From Lindgomyces ingoldianus (taxonomy: Eukaryota > Ascomycota > Dothideomycetes > Pleosporales > Lindgomycetaceae), in NCBI RefSeq assembly GCF_010093535.1, contig NW_022985183.1, positions 124,001 to 188,000 of the forward strand: a stretch of DNA of 64,000 nucleotides, read 5' to 3'. The position numbers were made by a program, and so were the translations under genes. Shown in pieces: positions 34,967 through 46,920 of the stretch (its first letter is position 1; the number at the start of each line of letters is the position of its first letter). The notes below the pieces were generated by a model. The model was given only the letters and a program-made list of their open reading frames with translations, was not told where the DNA came from and made no database searches.

Positions 34967-36914
34967 ATAAGCTTGACTTTCTGGAAATGGTCACATACGA
35001 GGTTGAAGACCCTCTGTAATACATAAGAGCAACCCATCTAGGTTTCATGGAAACCTAATTTCCACTTGCCGCTTCAGCCGTTTTCCATTTGAATTCTGAT
35101 AGACTGATAGGTAAGATGCAAACGTACTAGATCTGTAAGGAGAAGCTGAAAGGCTTCTCGTTTGACGGTCATGCAAGGAATCTGTACCACGTTCGTACTT
35201 AGGTCGTGCTACCATGCACCGCACCAAGCAGAAGCGAAATGCTCCGCATGAGCGCAGGATATCGCGTGTTTAACGCAAGTGTCAGACATCGGCCCTGGAG
35301 CTGGTATCGACAGTACTCAGCGCATATTGGCTGACCCGACTAACATAAACGGTAACTACTGCGCGGAATGTGACATAATAGCCATGGCTATCGTTTCGCA
35401 TCAGAGTGGCCGATCTCTCAATCGTTAAAGGCTAATTCGCATAGGAGATGCTTTCAAGATGAATGAGATAAGGTTGATGGTGTTGAAGATCTGATCGAGA
35501 TGGGATCTATTATATCTCGTGACTTCGTCCCACTGTGTGTGAGCTAGCCTGATTCGTCATGGTGTCGGACGTGGTTCCTGGAATGGTACCTTTTCCTTCC
35601 ACGCCGCCTTCAAGTGGGTTCTGTGTATCCACCTTGCCATCCCCGACATGTCCCACGCTTCACGACATCGCGTTTGTCATGTCCCACGACTTCTTCTGAC
35701 TTGCAGGACGGACGTTGACATAAGGAATCGGCGAAGGAGGGCCAAGACGGGCGATAGGCGCCAAGCCGTCGACGATGAATTGGTGCGAGCTGTGCCAGAG
35801 CTTCCGTCGCGCCTTGCTTCCATCCGCGAACCTCCGCATCAGTGATACCGGGAAATCTAAGCGAATCCAGATATATGTGCTGGTTCGACAGAGCACCGTC
35901 AGTTGGCGAACAGCAGCGCAAGGCTTTCGCAGAAGATCAAGAAGATCAAGAAGATCAAGAAGATCAAAAAAGAGCTAATGCATTCATTGTCGACAATTGG
36001 CCCATGGTGGCTTTGTTTTACCGAGGACGGGTCGAGCTTCTAAACTGAGCTTGAGATCAAACAAGCTTTTTTAGGGTAGTTTGCCGGAGTTGATAGGCGC
36101 ATGCGACACATTCCTTCAAGGTCACAATGCTCTTCCTGCCCTCATTGGTGGCTCGTGACACCTTATCTGCACACACGGCGGGCTGCGTAATTCACGGCCG
36201 GAGACCTGCGCATCCTTCAACACGGGCAGAAAAGCTCTTCCCTAGACTCTATTCGAATCCAGCGAAAGAATGTAACCTCTCTGTGCACAGAGTAATATCT
36301 GACCGAGTTCCTGGGCCGGAATTTGCGTAGCCGTACATTAGGGGCGCAAGAATGGAGAAAAGATACGGAATGCACCAATCTCCCAGTACGGCAATATGTA
36401 GGACCTTGCCGCCCCCCCCGTGACAAACGCACCTTGCCGTGCATTCGTCCCGGGATTCGTCCTGGAGGTGGCATTGACAGAAGTCGGCCGATCCCGTTTG
36501 GAGACTTTCGGCGCCGCTCGAAACACGAGTGGCCAAAGGCGACGGCCGGGTTTAGCTTGCAAACACCCTCCACATGTGATACTGCTTCGGGCTAGGCTTA
36601 TCAGGGAAGCATGCGGGCTAGGTCTGGGATGTTCATGTCGGTGGTTTGAGTTCTGGAAGCGAATTTAGAAGTTTGGGGTATAACTACCCAGGCCCTTGGA
36701 ACCATGTCCGGAACGACCTCAGCTCATCGCCAGACGTCGCCACGAGGGATTGACTCTGCAAGCACCTCTTCTCTCACCGCAGTTGCATTCTTGGGCCATT
36801 GACAGCAGCGCGCCGTCATAGAAGCTGATGATAGCTTCGAGCTGACCGCATTACCCCCACTCGGAGAACAAACTAGCCTTACGCAGCTCCAACCTCAATT
36901 CCTCGGATTTGACG
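34967..36914. other. Intergenic, GH93-like gene to permease
   Basis: Nearly 2 kb without a supportable gene. Several frames up to about 120 codons are open but unsupported. A short 9-bp tandem repeat occurs at 35932-35967. Confidence 0.5.
35932..35967. repeat. 9-bp microsatellite, four copies
   Basis: GAAGATCAA is repeated four times without interruption. It is not inside a gene that I can support. Confidence 0.9.
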
Positions 36915-38624
36915 ATGTCTTTCGAAAAGTATGGACAGGATGTGGAGAAGGATGCGGCAAGGGCGGGCTCTTTTGCCGACGAGACAGGTGCCGTGCCCGG
37001 TGAAAGCTTCGAGTATGGCAATAGCACGTATGCGAAACTTCAGCGGTTAGCCGGAAAATTTAAGGTTGAGCAGAGAGGCATTGAGAGGGTGCCAGAGAAC
37101 GAGAGATATGACACATCCCTGTTAAATGTTGGAACTATGGTAAGCCAGATCATCTTGAACGCGATTTTGAAAGCTAACTTGAGCTGTAGTGGCTTTCCGC
37201 CAACATGGTCGTTTCGTCCTTTGCTATCGGTTTACTCGCGCAGAAGCTCTTCTTACTTGGATTCGTTGATGCCATCCTGGTGTGCCTGTTCTTCAACTTG
37301 ATCGGTGTTGTCCCTGTTTGCTACTTCTCCACCTTTGGACCTCGATTTGGACTTCGCCAGATGGTGCTCTCGCGATATTGGTTTGGATGGCATGGTGTGA
37401 AACTCAGTAAGCCTACCTATCGTTACCTAAGATCCGCATTCAAGCTAACAACCTGGAACAGTCGCTGTCTTCAACATTCTCGCGTGTATTGGCTGGTCCT
37501 CTGTGAACTGCATTGTTGGCGCCGAGCTCATCCACGCCGTAAACCACGATGTCCCAGGCTACGCAGGTATCATCATAATTGCAATATGCACTCTCTTTGT
37601 GACATTCTTTGGCTACAAGGTCGTGCATGCGTACGAATTCTGGTCCTGGATCCCGACATTCATTGTCTTCTTGATCATTCTCGGAGAATTTGCCCACTCC
37701 GGCGACTTCGTCAAGCTTCCCATGGGGGTTGGCACCTCTGAATTAGGATCCGTTCTTTCTTTCGGAAGCGTCATCTACGGCTTTGCTACTGGCTGGACCA
37801 GCTACGGCGCGGATTATACAGTCTATCAGCCTGTCAACCAGTCCCGATGGAAGGTCTTCCTCGCTGTCTGGCTTGGCCTTATCATCCCGCTGCTCTTTAC
37901 CGAGTTCCTTGGTATCGCAATAATGACCGCCACCACCATTAATGATGGCAACAACCGTTACAGTGATGGCTACAAGGATTCCGGAACCGGTGGGCTTCTC
38001 GCGGCGGTCCTTGTCCATCCGCTTGGAGGATTCGGCAAATTCTGCCTCATTATCCTCGCGCTTAGCATCATTGCGAATAATTGCCCAAACATCTACTCTG
38101 TCAGTTTGACGATGCAAGTTCTTGGCCGCTGGACGCAGCGTGTTCCGCGATTCGTATGGACTGCAATCGGAACCGGCGTGTACATCGCCATTGCCATTCC
38201 AGGATACGATCATTTCGAGGCTGTGCTTGAGAACTTTATGAACTTCATTGGTCAGCTCAACAACCCCCTTTCATACTCTCCAATTCTATACTAATTCATG
38301 TATCTAGGCTACTGGCTTGCCATCTACGAAGGTATATGCTTCTCTGAACACTTCCTCTACCGCCGCAGCATGAACGCATATGACCCCGCGCACTACGACC
38401 AACCAAGAAAACTCCCTCCCGGTATCGCTGCCGTCTTTGCTTTCTGCTGCGGTATCGCTGGAATGATTGTTGGCATGAGCCAGGTTTGGTATGTGGGTCC
38501 TATTGCGCTTCATGCGGGTATGGCGCCATTTGGCGGAGATGTCGGTTTCGAGCTTGGGTTTGCGTTTGCGTTCACGAGTTATGCGATTACAAGGCACTTT
38601 GAGTTGAAGTACTTTGGGAGGTAG
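36915..38624 (+). CDS. Purine/cytosine permease (NCS1, Fcy2-like)
   Basis: The exons are 36915-37139, 37190-37406, 37462-38250 and 38308-38624, giving 515 residues. It is a plasma-membrane nucleobase-cation symporter of the NCS1 family, fungal Fcy branch. The tail MSFEKYGQDVEKDAARAG is cytosolic and lysine/glutamate-rich, followed by RGIERVPENERYD, a segment conserved just before the first membrane helix. Landmarks are SANMVVSSFAIGLL, GFVDAILVCLFFNLIG, FGPRFGLRQMVLSRYWFG, GWTSYGADYTVYQP and LSIIANNCPNIYS; about 12 hydrophobic helices follow in all. Probable substrates are cytosine, adenine, guanine or hypoxanthine. No other purine gene is adjacent. Splice phases agree at all three GT-AG introns. 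Confidence 0.92.
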
Positions 38625-41600
38625 GGGAACGTGAATAGAGAGGACAGAAAACGTTATGGCTTGAGCTGAGAAAATAGATTGAATAGAATGGTAACTTAGC
38701 TGGCAAAATTCTCTTGGAGGTGTCGTGAAAGCTCAAGCAACGCCTCGGGTACGAATTTCTCCAGTATTCAACTTTTCTATTCTTCAATCCCTTTAACCCT
38801 TCAGCATATGCGCCTTCTTCCTCACCGATGCAAACGCTAATTCCTTCTACAAAAATCCCTCAAAACTTACTACCCCAGTCTCCCTTCACCTGGTCACACC
38901 GCTCCTTCTCCGGATCCGCTTTCACAAGCCGCGCCTTTCCAGACGAGCCGCTAGGCGGTATCATGAGCGGGAATCTGTTTTCTGACTAACTAATTGCTGC
39001 TTCATGGCCTCTCCTGAGAGACCTATATAAACCCCCTCCTTGGAGCAATTTCTCTTTTCTTTTTCACTCTACTCTCCCTCTTCTCAAGTTACCACCAAAA
39101 AAACATTCGGGTTGGTCATTTTTATGGCTCCAGTCTGCCGCTGGCCTGTTTGTTGGTCACTGTGCCCGTGTGGCTTTGCACAGGCCGGCCGCCCGGGCAG
39201 GTTAAGCCAGACAGCCCATTAAATCAGGTCAAAGTGCTGGATTCCGGCATTTTGATCTTGATGCTAGTGAACTAGATCTCCTCTCAAAGCCTCGTTGCGT
39301 CCTTTGCATATTCCCCTCTACGGAGAAATGCACGAACGGCACACATCGGATGGCTCCGGGGAGAGAGCCATGTTTCAGGACTTGTGTGGAGGGTGGTGGG
39401 AATGCATATGCTTTCCAATGAATCTCGTGCCTTGCGTGCGAGATCGTAGGAGAGCCATAATGGAACATGTGTTCTTACCGCATCATGGTGTGACAATTTT
39501 GATGTTTCATGTCTTTATGTTGGGCTTGGGAAATTGCCTAGCGCAAGTGTACAGGGATGGATCTACGACCTGATCCGAGATTCTAAAAACTGAGACAGAA
39601 AAATCGTATGGTATCTATGTCGCCTTAAATGGTTTTCTACGAGGCGTTTTATAATTGCATACGGTTCTTAGCGATGCATAGTGTGATAGAGGTCAGAAGC
39701 CGTCAGGATGTTAGGATGGATGTTTGCTTGAACGCTCCCTCCCTCAGTTGTCGGACTGCGCACATTTTAACATGTATCTTATTTAAATTGAGAGGTAGCA
39801 TCATCACAGATAGAGAAAATAGAGTAAAGTTTTGGAAATTCAATGTCTCAGAAACCTATAGGTCGTACAATCAGAACAACAAGATCCCACCCTTCTGAAG
39901 CGGTGATCAGTGCTTCCAACAGGATGTACTCCGTACCGTACCGCACCGCCCTAGGGAGGTCAGTTACGGAGATCATATAGAAGCACATACGTATGGTCAC
40001 CAACCAAAGGCTGTATAATACGTTTCTGTAACCTTAACTAGTAAAATTAGAGAATTACGCAGCGCAAAAGTATAGTCGTAGGACGAATTTGAATCGTTAC
40101 GGTTACTGATTGTAATATCCCTTGGCTTCTTCTTGGCAGTATAAACGCACTAACAATCTGAGAAGTTACGAGACCTCAAACTCTGAGTCGAATCGTGTAC
40201 GATACGATGGGTACGTTGCCGTATAGCCGTACTCTCGGCCGTACTCAGCGTGTTAAAGTACGTACGGAAAGACCAACTCACCAGCTACGTACGTACGGCT
40301 TACCAATACGTACAACCGTACTTCTACGGACTGTACTACGCCCAATTGGAGGCGCTAGCTATGATCCCTTCCACAAACCTCATAACCAGCGTCTATCCCC
40401 TCAGGAGGTTCTCTTGGATGCAATCTAGATTCTAGCTTGAAGTTGACAAAGCCATTGTGAAGAGGGGATAGGCACATCTATGCCCTTAAAGCCTTGAACA
40501 TCATCTTTTCTGCATCAATTAATTATCGCCATCTGTACACCGGGTGAACGCCTGATGCTTCACTTTTCCTCCACATGAAGACTGCTTTTATAGCGGCTTT
40601 GATGCAAGAGTGCCTTTAAAGTGAGAGACACCAGATCACTCTTCGCGCCACTTGGACGAGAGCTGTCTTCGAAACTACGGATCTCTATATAATTACCTCT
40701 TGGAGTCGGAATCGAAATTGGAGGTTCAGTCTGGGTGTGCCTAGATCTATACGAACATCAGTTAGAATGGCGAAGAATACGAAACTCGAAACTCGATAAC
40801 GAAAAGTGACCCCATCCGTTCAACCCTTAACGTTAATTTATTCTAAACCATGGCGGCATATCAAGGCTCGAAACACGCAGGTCAAGCCACTGAAAAGGCC
40901 AAGACATTGGCCAGTTGCAACGCACCTCCGCGCCTATTTAATGACCTTTTTAAACGCGGTTTTCCATGCAAAGACTCTCTAGTCGATGCAACGCTCGCTG
41001 CGTCTCTCACGAAGGTTGTAAACGAAGGATCCAACAATCCCATGCCAGCTGGCATACAGTTCCCCGACCCGAATGGGTTCTCCAATGATCTAGGTGATGA
41101 AGGTGTTCTCGCTAGTTTTGTACAAAGATAAGCGCCTTCTGTTTGAGGTGGAGCTATTCCTTGGAATCCTAAGATCGAATGTATAAAGGCTAGATACTTG
41201 AAACTATGGCTGGAGAATGTATTGGAGTGTTATAGGATTATATTCTTAGGAAAGAGAGGGAATAAGTTCCACTAGACCTGGCGCATCGAGCCAAAATAAG
41301 CCACTTCTTTGGATTTAGAGTGCGGAATGTGCCAGTGGAGCGTATTGGAGACAAATATGATGGCAAGATGTGAGGCGATATACAAAATCTGTGGGCTATG
41401 GGAGTGGTTCACAGGATATAGCAATTTAGTGTTGGTCAAAGAGGTGCCGCTGACAAGCGGAGGACAAAATTGAATGAGAGTAGACGACGCAATGCGACGA
41501 AACCAGTTGAAGGCTATACAAACCCCTTAACCACTAAGCCTCTCTTACGAACTTCTCAAAGTCCCGCTTCACAACATGCGTGTTTGATATACGGTAGTCG

Positions 41601-43188
41601 AGAACTTTCAACCTGAAGCCCGACGAGGTTGGTGTAGTCCTCTCATGGTTCTCTGTAACCGATTTTCATTGCCGGCTCTCAGTGACGCTCGGATGAGGAC
41701 GAGCTCCGAGCGCGATCTCCGCGAAAGAGACGAAAAGTGTGTACTACGCTCGAGACTCCCATGATCGTAATCAATGCCTACAGCCTCTCTACTGTAGACG
41801 ACCGGCTTGAACGTTCCGAATTGCGCTAACTATGATTAGTAAGACTTTGGAGTAAAGGTTCTACATGACAGCGAGTTCTCGAATTTCGCAACTTCTTCTC
41901 TTCATGCAATTGTACGCACACAGCCCTTTCCCTGGTTGTGCCCAAAGCACGCAGCACGCAATAAAAGGTATGCCATTCCTCTCCCTGAAAACGATACCGA
42001 CACTATATCGTGTTCTTACACAAAACACCCAAATCTTCTTCTTCAAATTACCTTGGCCGTTCCTTCCGCCCACTTCTCCTCATTGCTTATAATAGCAGTA
42101 CAGGCCATTTTGCCTCGCCGCCTCGTAAAGTGGTCTTGGCCGATTTATCCGCACGTGTAATATACATGTTGAATAATCTCAATCTTGCATTCGGCTTCTC
42201 TTTTCGGGTTTGTGGGGTAAGCCCCGGTCTACGCATAGTAGTGGCGAATCAAACTCAACGAAGAAGATGCCATGCGCGTGGTTCTGTGCAACATGTCTCA
42301 ACGTCAGGTTTTCCGAAGATTCTTGAACGCCCAAAGATACGTCGACAGTACTTGCACATGGTGCCTCCGCGATACCCATACCTCTTTAGGTTAGCAATGA
42401 AAGAAAAGGAAGACGGTAGTGGCGCCGCAGATTGACAGCTGGCGTACTCAGGAGTTCAAACTTCGCGTTTCACCCGTCACAACGCGCAGAAAGCAACCTC
42501 TTCACCACCCAACCTCTCCGATCCCGGGTGGTTCGATCGCGACCCTTTAACGCCGTTCAAGTATTGCTGACGAGGCAAAGTTTCCAGGATCAAAATTAGT
42601 CCTCGTCATCACCTTCAAATTTCCCCCCTCTCCCCAACGCTCCCCTCACCGTCTCTCCAACTACCGAACCCGTACCAACCCCAATCTCCATAGGTCCGGC
42701 TAATCTTCCAAATTTCTCGTCCCCCTTCCAAAACGACCATTTATCCAGTCAAGCTTTTTCTTGTGTGAGGCCGTTGCCCCAGTGTGTACGAACAAGCTCA
42801 AACAGGCCTGTTCCCCGTCGCCAAGACCCCGCATGATGCCCCCAATCTATCAATGTTAATCAACGCGCGGTACGTGCTTCTTGGCCTCATAATTACAGCC
42901 TATCAGAATGGTCGCGATTATAATTCTCATCTATGTATACAGAAAGTGACTATATGTTCTCTGGAGAGACCACACAGAGACCTTGCAGGAATTCTTCAGC
43001 AAAAAAGAACAGTGGGCCAGGACCCGTCTATCCAGACTGCGTTCTGTCGGTAATCTGCCCCCCAAGTCCCGAACGCGGAGTGCAGTATGGGGAATATAAT
43101 AAGCACGCAGTTCGTTTCTCTCCAAGGTGTTGTTGCGTTGTTGTGTAGTTCTCCATCACCCATCTGAGTCCAAGTCGCGGTAGTCACC
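38625..43188. other. Long gene-poor spacer, 4.6 kb
   Basis: I see no well-supported gene. At 39018-39130 a TATATAAA, a CT-rich tract and an A-rich leader look like a complete fungal promoter, but the ATG that follows opens only about 33 codons. At 40195-40345 the tetramer GTAC is strongly over-represented. A 93-codon frame at 40850 is listed separately. CT-rich sequence occurs near 42620-42740. Confidence 0.5.
40850..41131 (+). CDS. Hypothetical 93-residue protein (uncertain)
   Basis: The ATG has a favourable context (AAACCATGG) and opens 93 codons with two cysteines and no signal peptide or membrane helix. The product ends GDEGVLASFVQR. I do not recognise it, and no intron is evident. A gene is possible, but the surrounding DNA is gene-poor and the frame length is within chance. 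Confidence 0.25.
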   Translation: MAAYQGSKHAGQATEKAKTLASCNAPPRLFNDLFKRGFPCKDSLVDATLAASLTKVVNEGSNNPMPAGIQFPDPNGFSNDLGDEGVLASFVQR

Positions 43189-44395
43189 ATGGTTCAATTC
43201 TCTCAAGCTCTCGCCATCCTTTTGGCGACTGGAGTCGTTGCTCATCCGGGTGGCAACATTAACAAGGAGGTTCAGAGACGCCAGGCCCATCTCGATCACC
43301 CATACCGCCGAAATGTTGGGGAGTGCAAGAGGGATCTTGTTGAGAGCGGATGGGTCAGGGAACAGCATATGAGGCGCGAGGCAAGGTTACACGAACTCCG
43401 TGTCGCGGCTGGCTTCGCAAAGGAGGGAGAGCTTGTGAGGCGTGATCCTGCTGAGGCTGAGGCGAGTTATGGAGAGGCTGCTGCTTGCACGCTCGATCCT
43501 GAGGCGACCGAAGGGCCATACTGTAAGTGAACTCGAACGCTGCACCAAGCTTTAGGCCTAATGGATTTCAGGGGTCACGGGTGAGCTCATCCGTCAGGAT
43601 CTTCTCACTGGCGAGAAGGGTGTTGTTGTGCACTTGGACATCAACGTGATCGATACCACTGGTTGCAAGCCAGTTACGGATGCCTACGTCGAGATGTGGG
43701 GCTGCAACTCCACTGTAAGCTATTCGTTCCCAACACCTAGATTCCGTAGCTAAAAGATGTAGGGTGTCTACACTGGTGTGCAAGCCAAAGGCAACGGTGA
43801 TGGATCCCGAACTGCTGTCGCTACCAACGCCCTCCGAGGAGTTCAACCCACCGGCTCGAACGGAACTGCTACCTTCATTACTCTGATCCCAGGTCACTAT
43901 GTTGGACGAACCAACCACCTCCACAGTATGTTCAATTTGTAATCCCATAGATAAAGACGTCAAACGACTAACCAACACCTAGCAATCATCCACCACGGCG
44001 CCAAGCTCCTCCCCAACAATACCATCCAAGGTGGCACCATATCTCATGTAGGCCAATTCTACGTTGACCAAAACATGCTCTCCGACGTCGAAAAGACTAC
44101 TCCATACTCCACAAACAAGCAAGCCCAGACCAAGAACGCCCAAGACCAGCTCTTCAACATGGGCAAGCAAGGCGGCGACGACCCGGTACTCCACATCAGC
44201 CTTATTGGCAAGACCGTTGCAGACGGCCTCTATGCCACCATCGACGTCGGCGTTAACCCCCGGGCTAAGCAAAACCCCCAGCCGGTCAACATGTGGACTT
44301 CTGGAGGAGGTATTCCAGTGCCGAATTCGCCGTGGGCCGGATATCCAGATACGTGCAAGTACTGTGGTTTCAAGCCGCCGAAGGAAAAGGAGTAG
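43189..44395 (+). CDS. Secreted intradiol ring-cleavage dioxygenase
   Basis: The exons are 43189-43522, 43572-43714, 43763-43925 and 43983-44395, giving 350 residues. A signal peptide (MVQFSQALAILLATGVVA) starts a secreted protein of the fungal extracellular intradiol dioxygenase group, related to protocatechuate 3,4-dioxygenase. A propeptide-like charged segment precedes the catalytic part. Candidate ferric-iron ligands are the Tyr of TEGPYW (111), the Tyr of PGHY (205) and His211/His213 in TNHLH, with the conserved Arg208 between them. Other landmarks are GVVVHLDINVIDTTGC, AYVEMWGCN and ISHVGQFYVD. Such enzymes open catechol-type rings; in secreted forms the substrate may be lignin- or tannin-derived or plant phenolic. 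No aromatic catabolic cluster surrounds it. Confidence 0.92.
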
Positions 44396-44754
44396 GTATG
44401 GGTAATGTAGAGGTAGAGGTAGAGTTTGTATAGTGGTGATTAGGATGGGTGATTGTGTGAAGTTTCTTGTACCCGCTATTTCCGCCGCTTGTGAGGCGTT
44501 GAAATTGTGCGTGGGCTTTGCTTTTATGGGGAGGTTGATACCGCGAAGGTGGGGAATTGGGGTTTCATAGATATACATCATTTGCTTCGTGCCCTGATAG
44601 GAATTTTTTCCCATGTCGTATCACGTGTGCTCATCTGAGATTGTGAAATCTGCGGAAAGGAGACGTCTGTTGGCTTCAAGAGTCTAGATACAGTCGCGGT
44701 CAAGTGTCACATGATTCTTTCTTACTCTGTAGTCTGCGGTCTCGAACTCAGGTG

Positions 44755-45420
44755 TATAAAGCCTCCTCTTCCCCTTTTGTTCTTTCGTTGTAGACACTAC
44801 GGTGAACTTCTGTTCTTCTAAAATGGTTCTCCATCAATGCAATGTTTCTTTTCTAAAAAGGCGGTCACAAAGTCCCTATGCCCTTCTTCCTCCACCGTTC
44901 CAAATGACAAGACCAGCCTATCATGGAGCAAAACTTTCCACCCTAATGCTTATGCATTTGTCACTAAAATCGGTAATTACAAAAGAGGCTAATGCAACCC
45001 TGCAAAAAAGATGCTTGGGGATTAAATCCCTTATGGTGGGGCTTCATGGGATCCTGCGTATCAGGCCGAGAGTCTTAAAATTCAGAAGGCAAGAGATCAT
45101 GGAAGAAAAGCATTGCTCTATCCTGAGATCTACAAACGCCATGCTGGCTTTGTGATGAGGCCTGCAACGATTCGGATGCTGTACACCATCTCAGCGATCG
45201 GAAAGGGGCAGAAATGCTGGATAACTACGATTCCCTGGTCTTGTCGTACTTCTGCTCTCACGAGAAGAGCTTTGTTGGTCTGTAGAACGACCCACAGAGC
45301 CATGACGGGAGGAAACTGAGTTTAGGTCTGTTACAAGTCTGGAGATATCAAAGCTTGAGTAAATCTGCGACATGTTCGGAAGATTGTTGCCTGTTCTTGA
45401 CGGTGTAATGGAGACTAGGG
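44755..45420 (+). pseudogene. Probable broken gene, family unrecognised
   Basis: A promoter-like stretch (TATAAAG near 44756, CT-rich tract) leads to an ATG at 44837 whose 52-codon frame ends at 44992. Coding-like peptide then continues in successive frames: WGLNPLWWGFMGSC near 45030, AYQAESLKIQKARDHGRK and PEIYKRHAGFVMRP from about 45058 to 45180, and EMLDNYDSLVLSYFCSHEKS near 45215-45275. I find no GT-AG introns of sensible size that would join them, so frameshifts and stops in a decaying gene are the simplest reading. An intron-rich intact gene is not excluded. I cannot name the family. Confidence 0.4.
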
Positions 45421-46203
45421 ACTTTGGTATTATTTTTTCTTGTCTAATCGGGTATCTCCCCCCTTGAAAAATACATAACTGTTTCTCCTTCTGCCTCTCA
45501 GGCTTCTTTCGCACTCTCTGTCTCCCTGTGACCCGGGGAAAAATCATATAGCCCAGCCCAATTGATAGACCAATAGAGTTCTCGGTATTCGACAGAATGA
45601 TCTTCTGCTTCCTTTGGAAGACGCGGACATTGCCGCCATGGAGCATGCTTCAAGACCAGAATAAAAGCACTTTAGGGGTATGATATAGTTGTAGGCATCT
45701 GGATATACCTGCAACTGGCCCTGTGTTATGTCGCTTTTTCAAAACGCTTGTCGCTTAGAGAATTGGGGGGTTTTGGTGATTCTCGCAGCATCTGATAACT
45801 AGATAGTGCTACATCGAAGTTGAAGATAGGTTCTTAGAACCATATTACTAGCATGTATATAATCCCCGGCACCACCAAACCCCTACCACAAACGGTACTG
45901 GATCTTCCCAAATCGCTAAAACGGGCCCGAAGCCACATTATGGGGCATCCCCCCTTTCCCGAAAACGACAGGCTTACTGCGTATGACAGCTGCCCCACTG
46001 GCCTTGTAAAGTCTTCTATGCGTGGATTCATAGCTTCCACATTTCTAGGGGTTTACTCCTACCTATGGAATATTGTAAAGAAACTGTTCGGAATGCTGTT
46101 CAGAAGGCATCACTGATGATCAATATCACGGAATTACTTACGTGAAGACTGATCCCATCATTCTGAAGTTGCTGAAGCTGCTATTAACCTTCCTCCATTC
46201 AGA

Positions 46204-46213
46204 GGATATGTTC
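46204..46213. repeat. Target-site duplication, left copy of element 1
   Basis: GGATATGTTC flanks the element on the left and is repeated exactly at 46911-46920. Confidence 0.85.
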
Positions 46214-46910
46214 ATGGTGTTTAATAGAACGTAACTGCTACTGTTTGTTGTGTTTTTAAGGCGTTACTGTCAGCAATAGAGTTTTGTTCTTACGGAGAGA
46301 GTAAATTAAACAGCCTTACAGGCAGTAATAGTTACTGCTAAGTTAATTAATTATAAACCTACTGTTTAGTGCAGTTATTGCAGTAACTAATGTTTCTAGA
46401 GGCTCTAGAGGGCTAGTATAGAGATTGTTTAACTTCCAGTAAACGAGTTCTCTAGCAATCTAGTTACATTGTAGCTGCAGAGCCTTAATTAAAGCATCTC
46501 TAAGACATAGAGTTTGTAGCAGGGATAGATAGGAAGCCATAAGCCATCTTGTACAGCGTTAGGTAGTGCTTACACCTAATATAATGCCGTTAAATGAGTG
46601 GATCTCTATAGACTGAATCGGCTTCGGCTGCAACAAGGAGATTAGATTGAGCAGTATTAATGTACTGCTGCAGCTTATTTCCAGGCGTAACTTCTGTTCC
46701 ACAGCAGCCCTTGTCCTACTATGCGTGAAAACGTCCTCCGCGAACGCGTTACTAAAACACTAAGAAATTAATTAGTATAGGCAGTTACTGCAGTAACGAT
46801 AGCCTTATTAATTGTACAGTAACAGAAGGCAATTTACTGTTGTTCTAACTGCTAAGAGATTGCTACTATCAGTAACAGTAGGAGCAGTACTACGTTCTAT
46901 TAAACACTAT
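46214..46910 (-). mobile_element. Non-autonomous Mutator-like element (MITE), copy 1
   Basis: The 697-bp element has terminal inverted repeats of about 20 bp: the left end is ATGGTGTTTAATAGAACGTA and the right end is its reverse complement with one mismatch. It is flanked by a perfect 10-bp duplication (GGATATGTTC). It codes for no transposase and is rich in short palindromes such as TTACTGCAGTAA. A 9-10 bp duplication with moderate terminal repeats is the signature of Mutator-like (MULE) elements. The strand given is arbitrary, chosen because this copy matches the second one in reverse. Confidence 0.85.
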
Positions 46911-46920
46911 GGATATGTTC
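46911..46920. repeat. Target-site duplication, right copy of element 1
   Basis: This is the second copy of GGATATGTTC, directly abutting the right terminal repeat. Confidence 0.85.

Larger units (their letters stand above)
44396..46213. other. Spacer with probable gene relic
   Basis: The 1.8-kb stretch between the dioxygenase and the first Mutator-like element holds a probable broken gene at 44755-45420 (separate entry) and an 87-codon plus-strand frame at 45853-46116 whose last 30 residues are hydrophobic then basic (VKKLFGMLFRRHH). I do not recognise that frame and do not call it a gene. Confidence 0.45.

Noticed and set aside
42500..42560. GGTTCGATC, resembling a tRNA T-loop
   Set aside because: No matching T-stem, acceptor stem or B-box spacing to an A-box could be found around it.
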